Shown: in pieces, positions 1 through 6,498 of the stretch
Numbering within the stretch: the stretch's first letter is position 1
Layout: each line of letters starts with the position of its first letter
Source of the DNA: Acidobacteriota bacterium
Lineage (GTDB): Bacteria > Acidobacteriota > Holophagae > Holophagales > Holophagaceae
Length of the DNA stretch: 8,584 nt
Assembly: GCA_021778785.1 (NCBI GenBank)
Contig: JAJYBX010000059.1
Location: forward strand, 1-8,584
Reading direction: 5' to 3'
Translations under genes and position numbers: made by a program
Notes under the pieces: generated by a model
What the model was told of the DNA's origin: nothing
Database searches by the model: none
The model's input: only the letters and a program-made list of their open reading frames with translations

Positions 1-78
1 CATGAGATGCCGGCGGGCCTACGCATGAGTCTGGGACCGATCCCATCGGCACGCAAGGAACCGTGTCTGGTTTATTTT

Positions 79-1074
79 CTAGACAATATCCTGTCCCATC
101 TGGGCCAGGACCGCCGCTTCCACCTGGGCGATGAAGTCGGGCAGCGGCAGGGGGGCCTTGGCGCCGGAGGCCAGCCGGTGGCCGCCGCCCCCGAACTTGC
201 GGCAGACCACGTTCACGTCCACCCGTTCCCGGGACCGGAGGCTCACCTTGGCGCGGCCATCGGCAGCTTCGGAGAAGAGGGCCGCCACTTCCACCCCCTT
301 CAGCTTGCGGGGCTCCTCCACCAGCTCGTCCAGATCCTCGTGGGTGGCGCCGCAGGCGTCCAGGTCGGCCTTCGTGACCGCCACGTAGGCGAAGCGCCCG
401 TCGTCGCGGAGCTGCAGGCCTTCCAGGGCCCGGCCGAAGAGCTTCAGCTTGGCCGGAGTGGCCGTCTGGTAGAGGGCGTTGTAGGTGCGGGAGGGGTGGA
501 TGCCCTGCCCCACCAGATCCGCGGCGATGCGGTGGATCTTGGGGGTGGCGTTCGAGTGCCGGAAGTTGCCGGTGTCGCTCACGATGCCCGCATAGAGGGC
601 CTGGGCCATGACCTCCGGCAGGGGTCCCCCGATGCGCGGCCGGATCAGGTCGTAGATCAGTTCCGCGCTGGCGCTGGCCGAGGGGTTCGTGAATTCGGCA
701 TCGAAGCCCTTGGGGGCATCCTTCAGGTGGTGGTCCAGGCAGGCCCGCATGGCCCCGGTGGCCTCGAAGGCGGCGAACAGGGATCCCATCCGATGGGGCT
801 CGGAGGCGTCGATGAGCAGCCAGCCATCGGGCCAGGCGGCCAGGTCCCGGTGGGCACCTCCGGCGTCGTAGGCCTCGATCCAGCCCTCGGGATCCAGGAA
901 GCGGAGGTTCTCCGGAAGGGCGGGCGTGACCACGATGCGGACCTGCCGCCCCTGCGCCTTCAGGTGGGCCGCCAGGGCCACCGCGGCACCCACGCCATCC
1001 CCATCCGGGTTCTCGTGGGTGGTGAGCAGCAGCCTGGTGTGGTGGTCGAGAAAGACGGCGAAGCGATCCAGCAT
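79..1074 (-). CDS. nrnA: DHH/DHHA1 family phosphoesterase, NrnA-like (nanoRNase / pAp phosphatase)
   Basis: Predicted cytoplasmic Mn-dependent phosphoesterase that would degrade 2-5 nt RNAs and/or dephosphorylate pAp to AMP. The 331-residue length is normal for bacterial NrnA-type proteins. Visible DHH-domain motifs are THENPDGDGVG (H20, D24, D26), LLIDASEPHR (D89), the signature DHH at 114-116 and GIVSDTGNFRHS (D167). The C-terminal DHHA1 domain carries the glycine-rich GGGGHRLASG substrate-binding motif at about 295-304. All expected metal ligands are present, so the enzyme should be active. The ATG at 1074 is preceded by AGGTCAGGA, which fits a ribosome binding site. The gene starts 26 bp after the adenosine deaminase stop and is probably its operon partner; both act on nucleotide turnover. 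Family assignment is firm. Whether oligoribonuclease or pAp phosphatase activity dominates cannot be told from sequence. Confidence 0.93.
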   Translation of the reverse strand: MLDRFAVFLDHHTRLLLTTHENPDGDGVGAAVALAAHLKAQGRQVRIVVTPALPENLRFLDPEGWIEAYDAGGAHRDLAAWPDGWLLIDASEPHRMGSLFAAFEATGAMRACLDHHLKDAPKGFDAEFTNPSASASAELIYDLIRPRIGGPLPEVMAQALYAGIVSDTGNFRHSNATPKIHRIAADLVGQGIHPSRTYNALYQTATPAKLKLFGRALEGLQLRDDGRFAYVAVTKADLDACGATHEDLDELVEEPRKLKGVEVAALFSEAADGRAKVSLRSRERVDVNVVCRKFGGGGHRLASGAKAPLPLPDFIAQVEAAVLAQMGQDIV

Positions 1075-1076
1075 GA

Positions 1077-1099
1077 ATCCTGACCTCGGCAGTCAGGAT
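1077..1099 (-). promoter_or_regulatory. Stem-loop over the nrnA ribosome binding site
   Basis: A perfect inverted repeat with 8-bp arms (ATCCTGAC and GTCAGGAT) and a 7-nt loop fills most of the 26-bp gap between the adenosine deaminase stop and the nrnA start. In the transcript its downstream arm contains the AGGTCAGGA stretch that would serve as the nrnA Shine-Dalgarno. It has no following T-run, so it is unlikely to be a terminator. It could make nrnA translation depend on ribosomes arriving from the upstream gene. The structure is seen directly; the regulatory role is inferred. Confidence 0.45.
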
Positions 1100-1100
1100 A

Positions 1101-2168
1101 TCAGAGCTGTTCCTTTTTACTTTCCAGGCTGCCCGGCTTGAACGCCTTCAGCTCGTGCACCACTTCGGCCAGGAGCGCCCGCTTGAGGGCGTAGGGCAGG
1201 AAGGCGCTCTTGAAGCCCATGATGATGACCTCCTTGATCTCCTCGAGGCTGAAGGCCAGCTCCTCGTGGATGACCTGGAACTCGCGGCTCACCGTGGTGT
1301 TCGTGACCATGCGGTTGTCCGTGTTCACGGTGACGCGCAGGCCCAGGTCGTAGAAGAGGCGGATGGGATGATCCGCCATCTTCTTCACGGCCTTGGTCTG
1401 CACGTTGCTGGAGGGGCAGCACTCCAGGGGGATGCGGTGGTCGTTCACGTAGTTGAGCAGATCGCCGTCCTCGATGAGCCGCACGCCGTGGCCGATGCGG
1501 TGCGCGCCGCAGAGGTGGATGGCCTGGTGGATGCTCTCGGGGCCGTAGGCCTCGCCGGCGTGGAGGGTGCAGTTGATGTTGTTCTGGAGCACGCGGCCGA
1601 AGGCGTCCTTGTGGCGCTTGGCGGGGAAGTTCTCCTCGGCGCCCGCGAGATCGAAGCCCACCACGCCCTTGTTCTTGAAGGCCACGGTGAGATCCGCCAG
1701 GCGCAGCGAGATGTCGGGCGAGATGTGGCGCATGCCGCAGAGGATGACGCCGGTCTTGATGGGGTACTGCTTCTCCGCCAGGGCCAGGCCCTCGAGCACC
1801 GCCTGCACGATGGCGTGGAGGGTGAGCCCCTTCTGCTGGTGGAGGATGGGGCTGTAGCGCACCTCCAGGTACCGCACGTTCTCCTTCGCGGAGTCCTCCG
1901 CCAGCTCGAAGGCGGTCCGCACCAGGCTCTCGTACGTCTGCATCACCGAGAGGGTGACGTCGAAGGCCCGGAGGTACTCGACCAGCGACTTGCAGTCCTC
2001 GCCCACCTCCACGAAGGGGCGCAGGCCCTCAGCGGTGTCCGCGGGCAGCTTCACCTTCTGCTGCTCGGCCAGGTCGAGGATGGTGGGGATGCGGAGGCTG
2101 CCGTCCAGGTGGACGTGCAGATCCGTCTTCGGAAGGCGCTGGAGATCCTGGAGCGTAAGTTTCGGCAT
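1101..2168 (-). CDS. add: Adenosine deaminase
   Basis: Predicted cytoplasmic zinc enzyme of the amidohydrolase superfamily that hydrolyses adenosine (and deoxyadenosine) to inosine in purine salvage. The 355-residue length matches the family. Motifs in order: KTDLHVHLDGSLR (Zn ligands H18 and H20), GFDLAGAEE near 171, TLHAGEAYGP (Zn ligand H203, catalytic E206), HRIGHGVRL (catalytic H227), ECCPSSN at 249-255 and VNTDNRMVTN (Zn ligand D284). The classical TDDP is TDNR here, so the second Asp that contacts the purine in animal and E. coli enzymes is Asn285. To my recollection this TDNR form is shared by a large bacterial subgroup. Start chosen at 2168 because MPKLTLQDLQRLPKTDLHVH gives the usual spacing to the HxH motif; the upstream AGG is a weak ribosome binding site. 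nrnA follows 26 bp downstream. Confidence 0.94.
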   Translation of the reverse strand: MPKLTLQDLQRLPKTDLHVHLDGSLRIPTILDLAEQQKVKLPADTAEGLRPFVEVGEDCKSLVEYLRAFDVTLSVMQTYESLVRTAFELAEDSAKENVRYLEVRYSPILHQQKGLTLHAIVQAVLEGLALAEKQYPIKTGVILCGMRHISPDISLRLADLTVAFKNKGVVGFDLAGAEENFPAKRHKDAFGRVLQNNINCTLHAGEAYGPESIHQAIHLCGAHRIGHGVRLIEDGDLLNYVNDHRIPLECCPSSNVQTKAVKKMADHPIRLFYDLGLRVTVNTDNRMVTNTTVSREFQVIHEELAFSLEEIKEVIIMGFKSAFLPYALKRALLAEVVHELKAFKPGSLESKKEQL

Positions 2169-2208
2169 GGCCTAGCCTAGCGCCAAGCGCGCCGACGGTC
2201 AGCTGTCG

Positions 2209-2463
2209 GCGTGGCGATCCCGGAAGCGCAGCGAGGAACTTCCGGAGGGCAAAGCGAAAGCCCGGCTCCGCCGGGCTCTCGCGCGGGGGTCCGGGGGGAG
2301 GCTCCGGGTCCGCGCGTCAGCGACGCGTGGGAGCGACGTCCGCGTCGCGATCCCCGGAGGCACGCAGCGCGGACCTTCCGGAGGGGCAAAGCGAGAGCCC
2401 GGCTCCGCCGGGCTCTCGCGCGGGGGTCCGGGGGTGTGCGCGCAGCGCGGAACCCCCGGAGTA
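2209..2463. repeat. Intergenic hairpin-forming direct repeats, two full copies and one partial
   Basis: The non-coding gap between fur and the adenosine deaminase gene (2169-2465) is made largely of one repeated unit. Copy A is about 2209-2297, copy B about 2342-2436, and a truncated third copy about 2434-2463 retains only the cgcagcgcgga...ccggag start. Each full copy reads: a GCGAxCCCGGA-like start, a TTCCGGAGGG box, CAAAGCG, a GC-rich hairpin, then CGCGGGGGTCCGGGGG. The B hairpin has perfect 13-bp arms (2391-2403 and 2407-2419) around TCC. The A hairpin (2254-2266, 2270-2282) is identical except for one mismatched pair. Smaller dyads at 2313-2327 and 2333-2348 fill the spacer. On the minus strand each hairpin is followed by TTTG, so a weak fur terminator is possible. 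Long open frames here are GC-driven and show no family resemblance. Confidence 0.8.
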
Positions 2464-2465
2464 CA

Positions 2466-2966
2466 TCAGACGCTGAGCTGGCTCAACCGGTGCGCGAGGG
2501 CCGACCCGTCGGTCTCCAGCTTCAGGCACTCCTTGCAGAGGCCGAAGATCTGGTGGCTGTGGTGCATGGGTTTGAAGCCGTGCTCACTGCAGATCGCCTC
2601 CTGGAGCTTCTCCAGGTCCGGACGGAAGAATTCGATGATCGTGCTGCAGTTCAGGCAGATGAGGTGGTCATGGTGCTCATTGCTGCGCACAGGCTCGTAG
2701 TGCGCGTGCTGGTCGCCGAAGCTGCTCTTGCGGACCAGGCCGCACTGGACCAGGAGATCCAGCGTGCGGTAGACCGTGGCGCGGCTGATGGCCTTGCCCT
2801 TCTGCTTGAGGGCGATGTGCAGCTGGTCCGCGTCGAAATGCTCCGTCTGGGCGAACACCTCCGCCAGGAGCTCCCGGCGCTCGCCTGTGAGCTTCAGCTG
2901 ACGTGAACGGAGGAAACTCTCGAAGCGCTGCTGTTCATCCGGTAGATCGATTTTCGACTTTCGCAT
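2466..2966 (-). CDS. fur: Fur-family metal-dependent transcriptional regulator
   Basis: 166-residue Fur-superfamily repressor, predicted to bind DNA as a metal-loaded dimer and control iron (or related metal) homeostasis. The N-terminal winged helix covers about 15-85, with recognition helix SRATVYRTLDLL at 61-72. The C-terminal dimerisation/metal domain includes HHDHLICLNC (98-107) and IIEF. Two CxxC pairs, C104/C107 and C144/C147, form the usual structural zinc site. Likely regulatory-metal ligands are H43, E91, H99/H101, E112 and H135/H136. The Glu in HYEPV aligns by eye with Fur Glu81, where peroxide-sensing PerR has its oxidation-determining Asp, favouring Fur over PerR. Start at 2966 is supported by GAGG 6 bp upstream. 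It is divergent from the gene at 3075 and may be autoregulated. Zur or another subclass is not excluded. Confidence 0.9.
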   Translation of the reverse strand: MRKSKIDLPDEQQRFESFLRSRQLKLTGERRELLAEVFAQTEHFDADQLHIALKQKGKAISRATVYRTLDLLVQCGLVRKSSFGDQHAHYEPVRSNEHHDHLICLNCSTIIEFFRPDLEKLQEAICSEHGFKPMHHSHQIFGLCKECLKLETDGSALAHRLSQLSV

Positions 2967-3074
2967 GGTGGACCTCGGAGGGCAGTGTAATCGAGTTTAA
3001 TGAAAATTCCGTTCGTCCAGGGAAACAAATGAGCTGTATTATGAAGTTGTCCCTATACATATCGGAGTCCTCCC
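2967..3074. promoter_or_regulatory. AT-rich divergent promoter region with a weak Fur-box-like site
   Basis: This 108-bp gap is markedly more AT-rich than its surroundings and must hold promoters for fur (leftward) and the gene at 3075 (rightward). TATTAT at 3037-3042 is a plausible rightward -10; on the opposite strand CATAAT overlaps the same place. No good -35 is visible for either. At 2996-3014, TTTAATGAAAATTCCGTTC matches 11 of 19 positions of the classical Fur-box consensus GATAATGATAATCATTATC, mostly in its left two hexamers. GGAG at 3064-3067, 7 bp before the ATG, is the ribosome binding site for the rightward gene. Promoter presence is strongly implied by gene layout; the individual boxes are tentative. 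Confidence 0.5.
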
Positions 3075-3629
3075 ATGGCCGTGGTCATCGTTCAATCTCC
3101 TTCCCTTTCGGCGGACCAGAAGCGGCGCGTGGGTGAGCGCATCATCACCGCCCTCCAGAACGAGGACATCGCCCCCGGTTCCGTGGTGGTGCTGTTCCGG
3201 CCCGAGCGGGGCGACATGTACCTGGACGGCCTGCTGGTGGAGGCCCAGGTCCGCCCCCAGGCCGCCCTGCCCCCGGCCCCGGCTCCAGCCCCCCGACCGG
3301 CGGCCGCGGAACCCCAGCCGGAAGTGCCCGCCTTCAAGTCCAAGGCCCGCCGGAACAAGGGCGAGCTGGAGGACCTCAAGCAGAAGCTGGTCCTGGAGCT
3401 CCAGAAGGCCGGTTCCCTCAGCAGCTTCGAGGCCCAGGAGGCCCTGGGGCTGAAGGACTGCGACTGGGCTCCTGCCACCCTGCGCCGGCTCTTCACCGAG
3501 CTGGAAGAGGCCAAGCTCATCGGCAAGACGGGCCAGAAGCGGGGTACCCGCTACCAGTGGAAGGGCATCGCCAGCACCCAGGCCCCCGCCCCCTCCGTGA
3601 AGCTGGTGAAGGCCGACACCGAGGAGTAA
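3075..3629 (+). CDS. Unrecognised protein: tautomerase-like N-terminal domain plus winged-helix-like C-terminal domain
   Basis: 184 residues with three parts. Residues 1-57 resemble by eye a 4-oxalocrotonate tautomerase subunit: a beta strand (VVIVQSP), LSADQKRRVGERIITAL matching the family's SxEQK helix, APGSVVVLFRPE matching the second strand, then a Gly-containing turn (YLDGLLV). The catalytic Pro1 of that family is absent; Ala follows the initiator Met. Residues 60-86 are a Pro/Ala linker. Residues 95-165 are charged and helical, ending in LRRLFTELEEAKLIGKTGQKRGTRYQW, which looks like the recognition helix and wing of a winged helix-turn-helix. A good ribosome binding site (GGAG, 7 bp) supports the ATG at 3075. 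It has its own AT-rich promoter region divergent from fur and precedes the methyltransferase by 14 bp. The ORF is convincing. The domain identities are inferred, and a DNA-binding or structural role is only a suggestion. Confidence 0.75.
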   Translation: MAVVIVQSPSLSADQKRRVGERIITALQNEDIAPGSVVVLFRPERGDMYLDGLLVEAQVRPQAALPPAPAPAPRPAAAEPQPEVPAFKSKARRNKGELEDLKQKLVLELQKAGSLSSFEAQEALGLKDCDWAPATLRRLFTELEEAKLIGKTGQKRGTRYQWKGIASTQAPAPSVKLVKADTEE

Positions 3630-3643
3630 GACACACTGGTCGC

Positions 3644-4360
3644 ATGGACTGGTTCGCCTGGGACTTCGACCATCCCGCCTACTTCGACATCTATGCCGAC
3701 AAGGAAGCGGATGCCGGCCAGGAGGGCCCTGCGCTGGCGGCCCTCCTGGCCCTTCCCGCCGGGAGCCGGGTGCTGGACCTCCCCTGCGGCTGGGGTCGGC
3801 TCCATCCCCATCTGGCGGCCCGCGGCCTGGCGGTGGTGGGCGGAGACCTCAGCCCGCTGAACCTCCGGCGCCATGCTGGGGAGCACCCCGCCCCCCTGGC
3901 CCGCCTGGATCTGCGGGCCCTGCCCTTCCGGGCCGGCTGCGCCGATGGCGTCCTCTGCGCCTTCACCAGCTGGGGCTACTTCGCCACGGACGCGGAGAAC
4001 CTGGCCCAGCTCCGGGAATTCGCCCGGGTGCTGCGTCCCGGGGGCGCGCTGCTCCTGGACCTGGCCGGCCGGTCCTTCCTGGAGCGGGTGGCCGCGCGCC
4101 TCCGGACCCGCTGGCGGGACTACCCGGACCGGGCCTATCGGGAGCGGGTACGCTGGAGCCCGGACCGCCGGCGCATCTGGACGGAACGGCAGTGCCGGGG
4201 CGCCGCCTTCCGCCACGACATCTGGATCCCCACGGATGGCGAGGTCCGGGCCTGCCTGGCCGAGGCCGGATTCGAGGCCCCCGCGGCCTTCGGAGGCCTG
4301 GATGGACGCCCCTGGGATCCCGGGGCCGAACGCTGGATCTACCGCGCCGTCAGGCGCTGA
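3644..4360 (+). CDS. Class I SAM-dependent methyltransferase
   Basis: Predicted 238-residue cytoplasmic methyltransferase of the Rossmann-fold class I superfamily; substrate unknown. The SAM-binding motif I is VLDLPCGWGRL at 43-53. The acidic residue after strand 2 is in VVGGDLSP (D68). LDLRALPFRAGCADGVLCAFTSWGYF (88-113) covers the motif II/III region, followed by FARVLRPGGALLLDL at 126-140. The C-terminal part (150-238) is rich in Arg and Trp and probably forms the substrate lid. The open frame extends upstream to 3557, but that overlaps the previous gene by 73 bp and adds unrelated residues. MDWFAWDFDHPAYFDIYA at 3644 is a family-like N-terminus. The Shine-Dalgarno is weak: GAGGAG lies 17 bp upstream, so translation may depend on the preceding gene. 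The last 11 bp overlap the convergent MFS gene. Confidence 0.88.
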   Translation: MDWFAWDFDHPAYFDIYADKEADAGQEGPALAALLALPAGSRVLDLPCGWGRLHPHLAARGLAVVGGDLSPLNLRRHAGEHPAPLARLDLRALPFRAGCADGVLCAFTSWGYFATDAENLAQLREFARVLRPGGALLLDLAGRSFLERVAARLRTRWRDYPDRAYRERVRWSPDRRRIWTERQCRGAAFRHDIWIPTDGEVRACLAEAGFEAPAAFGGLDGRPWDPGAERWIYRAVRR

Positions 4361-5504
4361 ATCCCCGCGTGGCCAGAAGGTAGGCCCCGAAACCCAGGCC
4401 CGAGACCCCCAGGGCCACCGGGAGCCCGAACCCCTCCACCAGCGCCCCCCCGGCCAGGGGGCCCACCATCATTCCCACGGCGTAGGCCAGGTTCAGGATC
4501 GAGAAGGCAGACGCATAGCTCTGGCTGCCCAGGCGCTCCACCTGGTCGGCCACGGCGGGGCTGCAGGGGGACATGATGAAGCTGGCCGTGGCGCCCAGGG
4601 CCATCATGGCCCCCACCACCAGCCAGAGCCTGGGAAGGAGGGCCGGGAGGGGCAGCAGCACCATCGCCAGGACCAGCCCGATCCGGAGCACCGGCACCCG
4701 GCCGACGCGATCGGAGAAGCGCCCCATCAGCGGGGAGGTGAAAGTGTGGGACAGGGCCGAAGCCGCGAAGCAGAGGCCGATCCCGGTGGCCGAGAGGCCC
4801 ATGCGGCGGTCCAGGTCCAGGGGGAGCATGGATTCGAGCAGCGCCCAGAGCCCTGAACCCAGGGCCATGGCGCCCGAGAAGAGGCGCACCACAGGGTTCG
4901 CCAGCAACTGTCGAAAACGCAACCTGGGGCCCTGGACCGTGGCCACCTCGGGAAGCAGGAAGGCCCGGCCCGCGGCATCCAGTGCCACCAGGGCCGCGCC
5001 GAGAAGGAAGGGGGCCGAGGGCCCGGCGTGCTGGGCCAGGAAACCCGACAGGGGTGGACCCACCAGCACGCCGAGGTTGGCCGCGGCGAAGGCCATGCCC
5101 ATGGCCCGGCCCCGTTCGCCGGAGGGGAAGTGGTCCGCCAGCAGCGCCATGCCCGGCAGCCAGGTGGCCGCGCCGGCCACGCCCTGGAGGGCCCGGGCCA
5201 GGACCAGCAGCCCGAAATTCCGGGAGAACGCGAACACCAGCGTAGTGGCACCCAACCCCGCGAGCCCCCACAGCATGGGGCGGCGCCGGCCGAAACGGTC
5301 CGTGAGGGCGGCCATGGGGAAGGTCGCCAGCAGCATGGCCACCGCGTAGCTGCCGAAGAGGATGCCCACCTCCATCTGGTTCAGCCGCAGCTCCCGGGCA
5401 TAGCCCGGCAGCAGGGGCACCAGCAGGTAGTAGAGGAGCGTGTCCACGTGGAAGGCGAGGGCCGTGACGAGGAGCGCGGCGGTCTTGGGGTGGAGGCGCG
5501 GCAT
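4350..5504 (-). CDS. MFS transporter, DHA1-type drug/metabolite exporter-like
   Basis: 384-residue inner-membrane protein with the size and hydrophobic profile of a 12-helix major facilitator, probably a proton-coupled exporter. Motif A, ALTDRFGRRRP, lies in the loop after TM2 (67-76) and its degenerate repeat GRFSDRVGRVP after TM8 (261-271). RALQGVAGAATWLPGMALLAD (104-124) fits TM4 motif B. GVLVGPPLSGFLA (145-157) fits the antiporter motif C in TM5, which is known from drug:H+ antiporters. A second GP motif, MMVGPLAGGALVEG, lies at 345-358. Substrate cannot be predicted. Start at 5504 (MPRLHPKTAALLVTALAFHVD) gives a short basic N-terminus before TM1; GGTGGGG just upstream is a passable ribosome binding site. 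It begins 39 bp after the acetyltransferase stop, probably in the same operon, and converges with the methyltransferase gene. Confidence 0.9.
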   Translation of the reverse strand: MPRLHPKTAALLVTALAFHVDTLLYYLLVPLLPGYARELRLNQMEVGILFGSYAVAMLLATFPMAALTDRFGRRRPMLWGLAGLGATTLVFAFSRNFGLLVLARALQGVAGAATWLPGMALLADHFPSGERGRAMGMAFAAANLGVLVGPPLSGFLAQHAGPSAPFLLGAALVALDAAGRAFLLPEVATVQGPRLRFRQLLANPVVRLFSGAMALGSGLWALLESMLPLDLDRRMGLSATGIGLCFAASALSHTFTSPLMGRFSDRVGRVPVLRIGLVLAMVLLPLPALLPRLWLVVGAMMALGATASFIMSPCSPAVADQVERLGSQSYASAFSILNLAYAVGMMVGPLAGGALVEGFGLPVALGVSGLGFGAYLLATRGFSA

Positions 5505-5543
5505 GCCCCACCATCATGCCGCGCCGGAGCGCCCCTCAGGACC

Positions 5544-6302
5544 TCAGTCCTTCACCATCTCGACCTTGGGATAGGCCACGCGGAATCCGCAGGCCTCGTA
5601 GGCACGCTGGCTGGGGGTGGACGGAAGGGTGCTTGCGCAGGCCATGCGGCACCCCAGGCGCGCGGCCTCCTGGAGGCGGGCCAGAATCAGGGCCTTCTGG
5701 AGCCCCGCCCCGCGGAAGCGCGGAAGGACGGCATCCCCGCTCAGCAGGGCCACGTCGCCGATCCAACCGAGGGTGGCGCCGCCGGCCGGTTCCCCCTGCA
5801 CGAGGGCGAGGTAGCGCTGGCACCCCGGCACTCCATCCGGCAGGGAGAACGGGGGCTCGAACGCCTGCCAGGCATCGGTGTCGCCGAAACCCGCGCCGAC
5901 GACCCGCACCTGCAACTCCGCTTCCCCCGGCCCGGCGGGACGGACCTCCGCCGAGGGGTCAGGGGGCGGCACATCCACGAGGTCCCGGGTCAGGAGCTGC
6001 TGGAATTGGCCGAGGCGGTAGCCGCGCCGGGCCAGGAGCGGCCAGAGTCCGGGATCCGCACCGGGGCTGAGTTCGAGCACCGTGGGCGCGCCAAGGAAGG
6101 CCTCGATGGCCCCCAGCTCCCCGTCGGTCACGGGGTCGATCAGGCCCAGGGCCTGGTTCAGGGGATGGCCTTCCCCCCGCCAGTGGGCGAAACCGCCCCC
6201 AATCGGCCGGCTGCGCCCGCCTGAGGCCCGGTTGAATCCATCGTTCTGCTGCGCCTGGGCGGATTCGAGGTGACGGATGAGTCGGTCCAGATCGGATGAC
6301 AT
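5544..6302 (-). CDS. GNAT-family N-acetyltransferase (two-domain)
   Basis: Predicted 252-residue cytoplasmic acetyl-CoA-dependent acetyltransferase; acceptor unknown. The C-terminal GNAT domain (about 118-252) has the CoA pyrophosphate-binding loop VLPRFRGAGLQKAL at 192-205 (RxxGxG type), the preceding strands around 163-190 (GGATLGWIGDVALLSGDA), and the closing YEACGFR element at 235-241. The N-terminal half (GLIDPVTDGELGAIEAFL...LELSPGADPGLWPLLARRGYRL, 53-97) resembles the degenerate first domain of a recognised group of bacterial two-domain GNATs. The open frame reaches 6359, but the ATG at 6302 is preceded 5 bp upstream by GGAG, so I choose it. It is followed at 39 bp by the MFS gene; an acetyltransferase-exporter pair could mean detoxification of a small molecule, but this is inference. 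Confidence 0.87.
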   Translation of the reverse strand: MSSDLDRLIRHLESAQAQQNDGFNRASGGRSRPIGGGFAHWRGEGHPLNQALGLIDPVTDGELGAIEAFLGAPTVLELSPGADPGLWPLLARRGYRLGQFQQLLTRDLVDVPPPDPSAEVRPAGPGEAELQVRVVGAGFGDTDAWQAFEPPFSLPDGVPGCQRYLALVQGEPAGGATLGWIGDVALLSGDAVLPRFRGAGLQKALILARLQEAARLGCRMACASTLPSTPSQRAYEACGFRVAYPKVEMVKD

Positions 6303-6316
6303 GGATGCTCCGAGCA

Positions 6317-6334
6317 GGGGCGGGGGGCCGCCCC
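6317..6334. repeat. GC-rich stem-loop upstream of the GNAT gene
   Basis: A perfect 7-bp inverted repeat (GGGGCGG and CCGCCCC) with a 4-nt loop lies 15 bp upstream of the GNAT start, adjacent to its GGAG. It would fall in the 5' leader of that transcript. No T-run follows it. It may be only a by-product of high GC. Confidence 0.4.
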
Positions 6335-6391
6335 GGTGTCCTGGGGTCAAGGAAGGCATGACAGGGCTTCGCCGGTCGGGGAATCAGACGG

Positions 6392-6408
6392 CGTCCGGCA
6401 TCCGGACG
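6392..6408. repeat. Perfect 7-bp dyad in the rnpB-GNAT gap
   Basis: CGTCCGG, a 3-nt CAT loop and CCGGACG form a tight perfect stem about 90 bp upstream of the GNAT start and 110 bp beyond the rnpB end. It could be an operator or a secondary transcript end. No T-run follows on either strand, so a simple intrinsic terminator is not supported. The rest of the gap (6335-6498) shows no gene or clear promoter. Confidence 0.35.
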
Positions 6409-6498
6409 GCGCATGCCATCAGCTTGAACAGAGGCCTACTCGAGAAGGGAATCGGGGATTCCGGAAGACATTGAAGCACAGGCCGCCGGAACAGGCGA

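Noticed and set aside
1..78. Start of a further minus-strand gene (ATG at 24-26 or 1-3)
   Set aside because: Fewer than ten codons are visible and no ribosome binding site precedes them. It could be real but cannot be supported from this window.
7..1083. 358-residue plus-strand open frame opposite nrnA, and the 341-residue one opposite the adenosine deaminase gene (1155-2180)
   Set aside because: Both are antisense to genes with complete catalytic motifs. Their Gly/Val/His-rich translations resemble no family and are typical third-position GC artefacts.
2391..2419. Intrinsic terminator for fur
   Set aside because: The hairpin is strong, but only TTTG follows it on the minus strand and it belongs to a repeated unit. 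I list it as part of the repeat rather than as a supported terminator.
2209..2463. CRISPR array
   Set aside because: The repeats are long, diverged, only two to three in number and lack regular unique spacers. No cas genes are present.
2211..2906. 231-residue plus-strand open frame through the repeats and opposite fur
   Set aside because: Half of it is hairpin repeat and the other half antisense to fur. No ribosome binding site or domain is visible.
4339..5517. 392-residue minus-strand open frame slightly longer than the MFS gene
   Set aside because: It is a different frame of the same DNA, rich in Gly/Pro/Arg without membrane helices. The 384-residue frame has clear MFS motifs.
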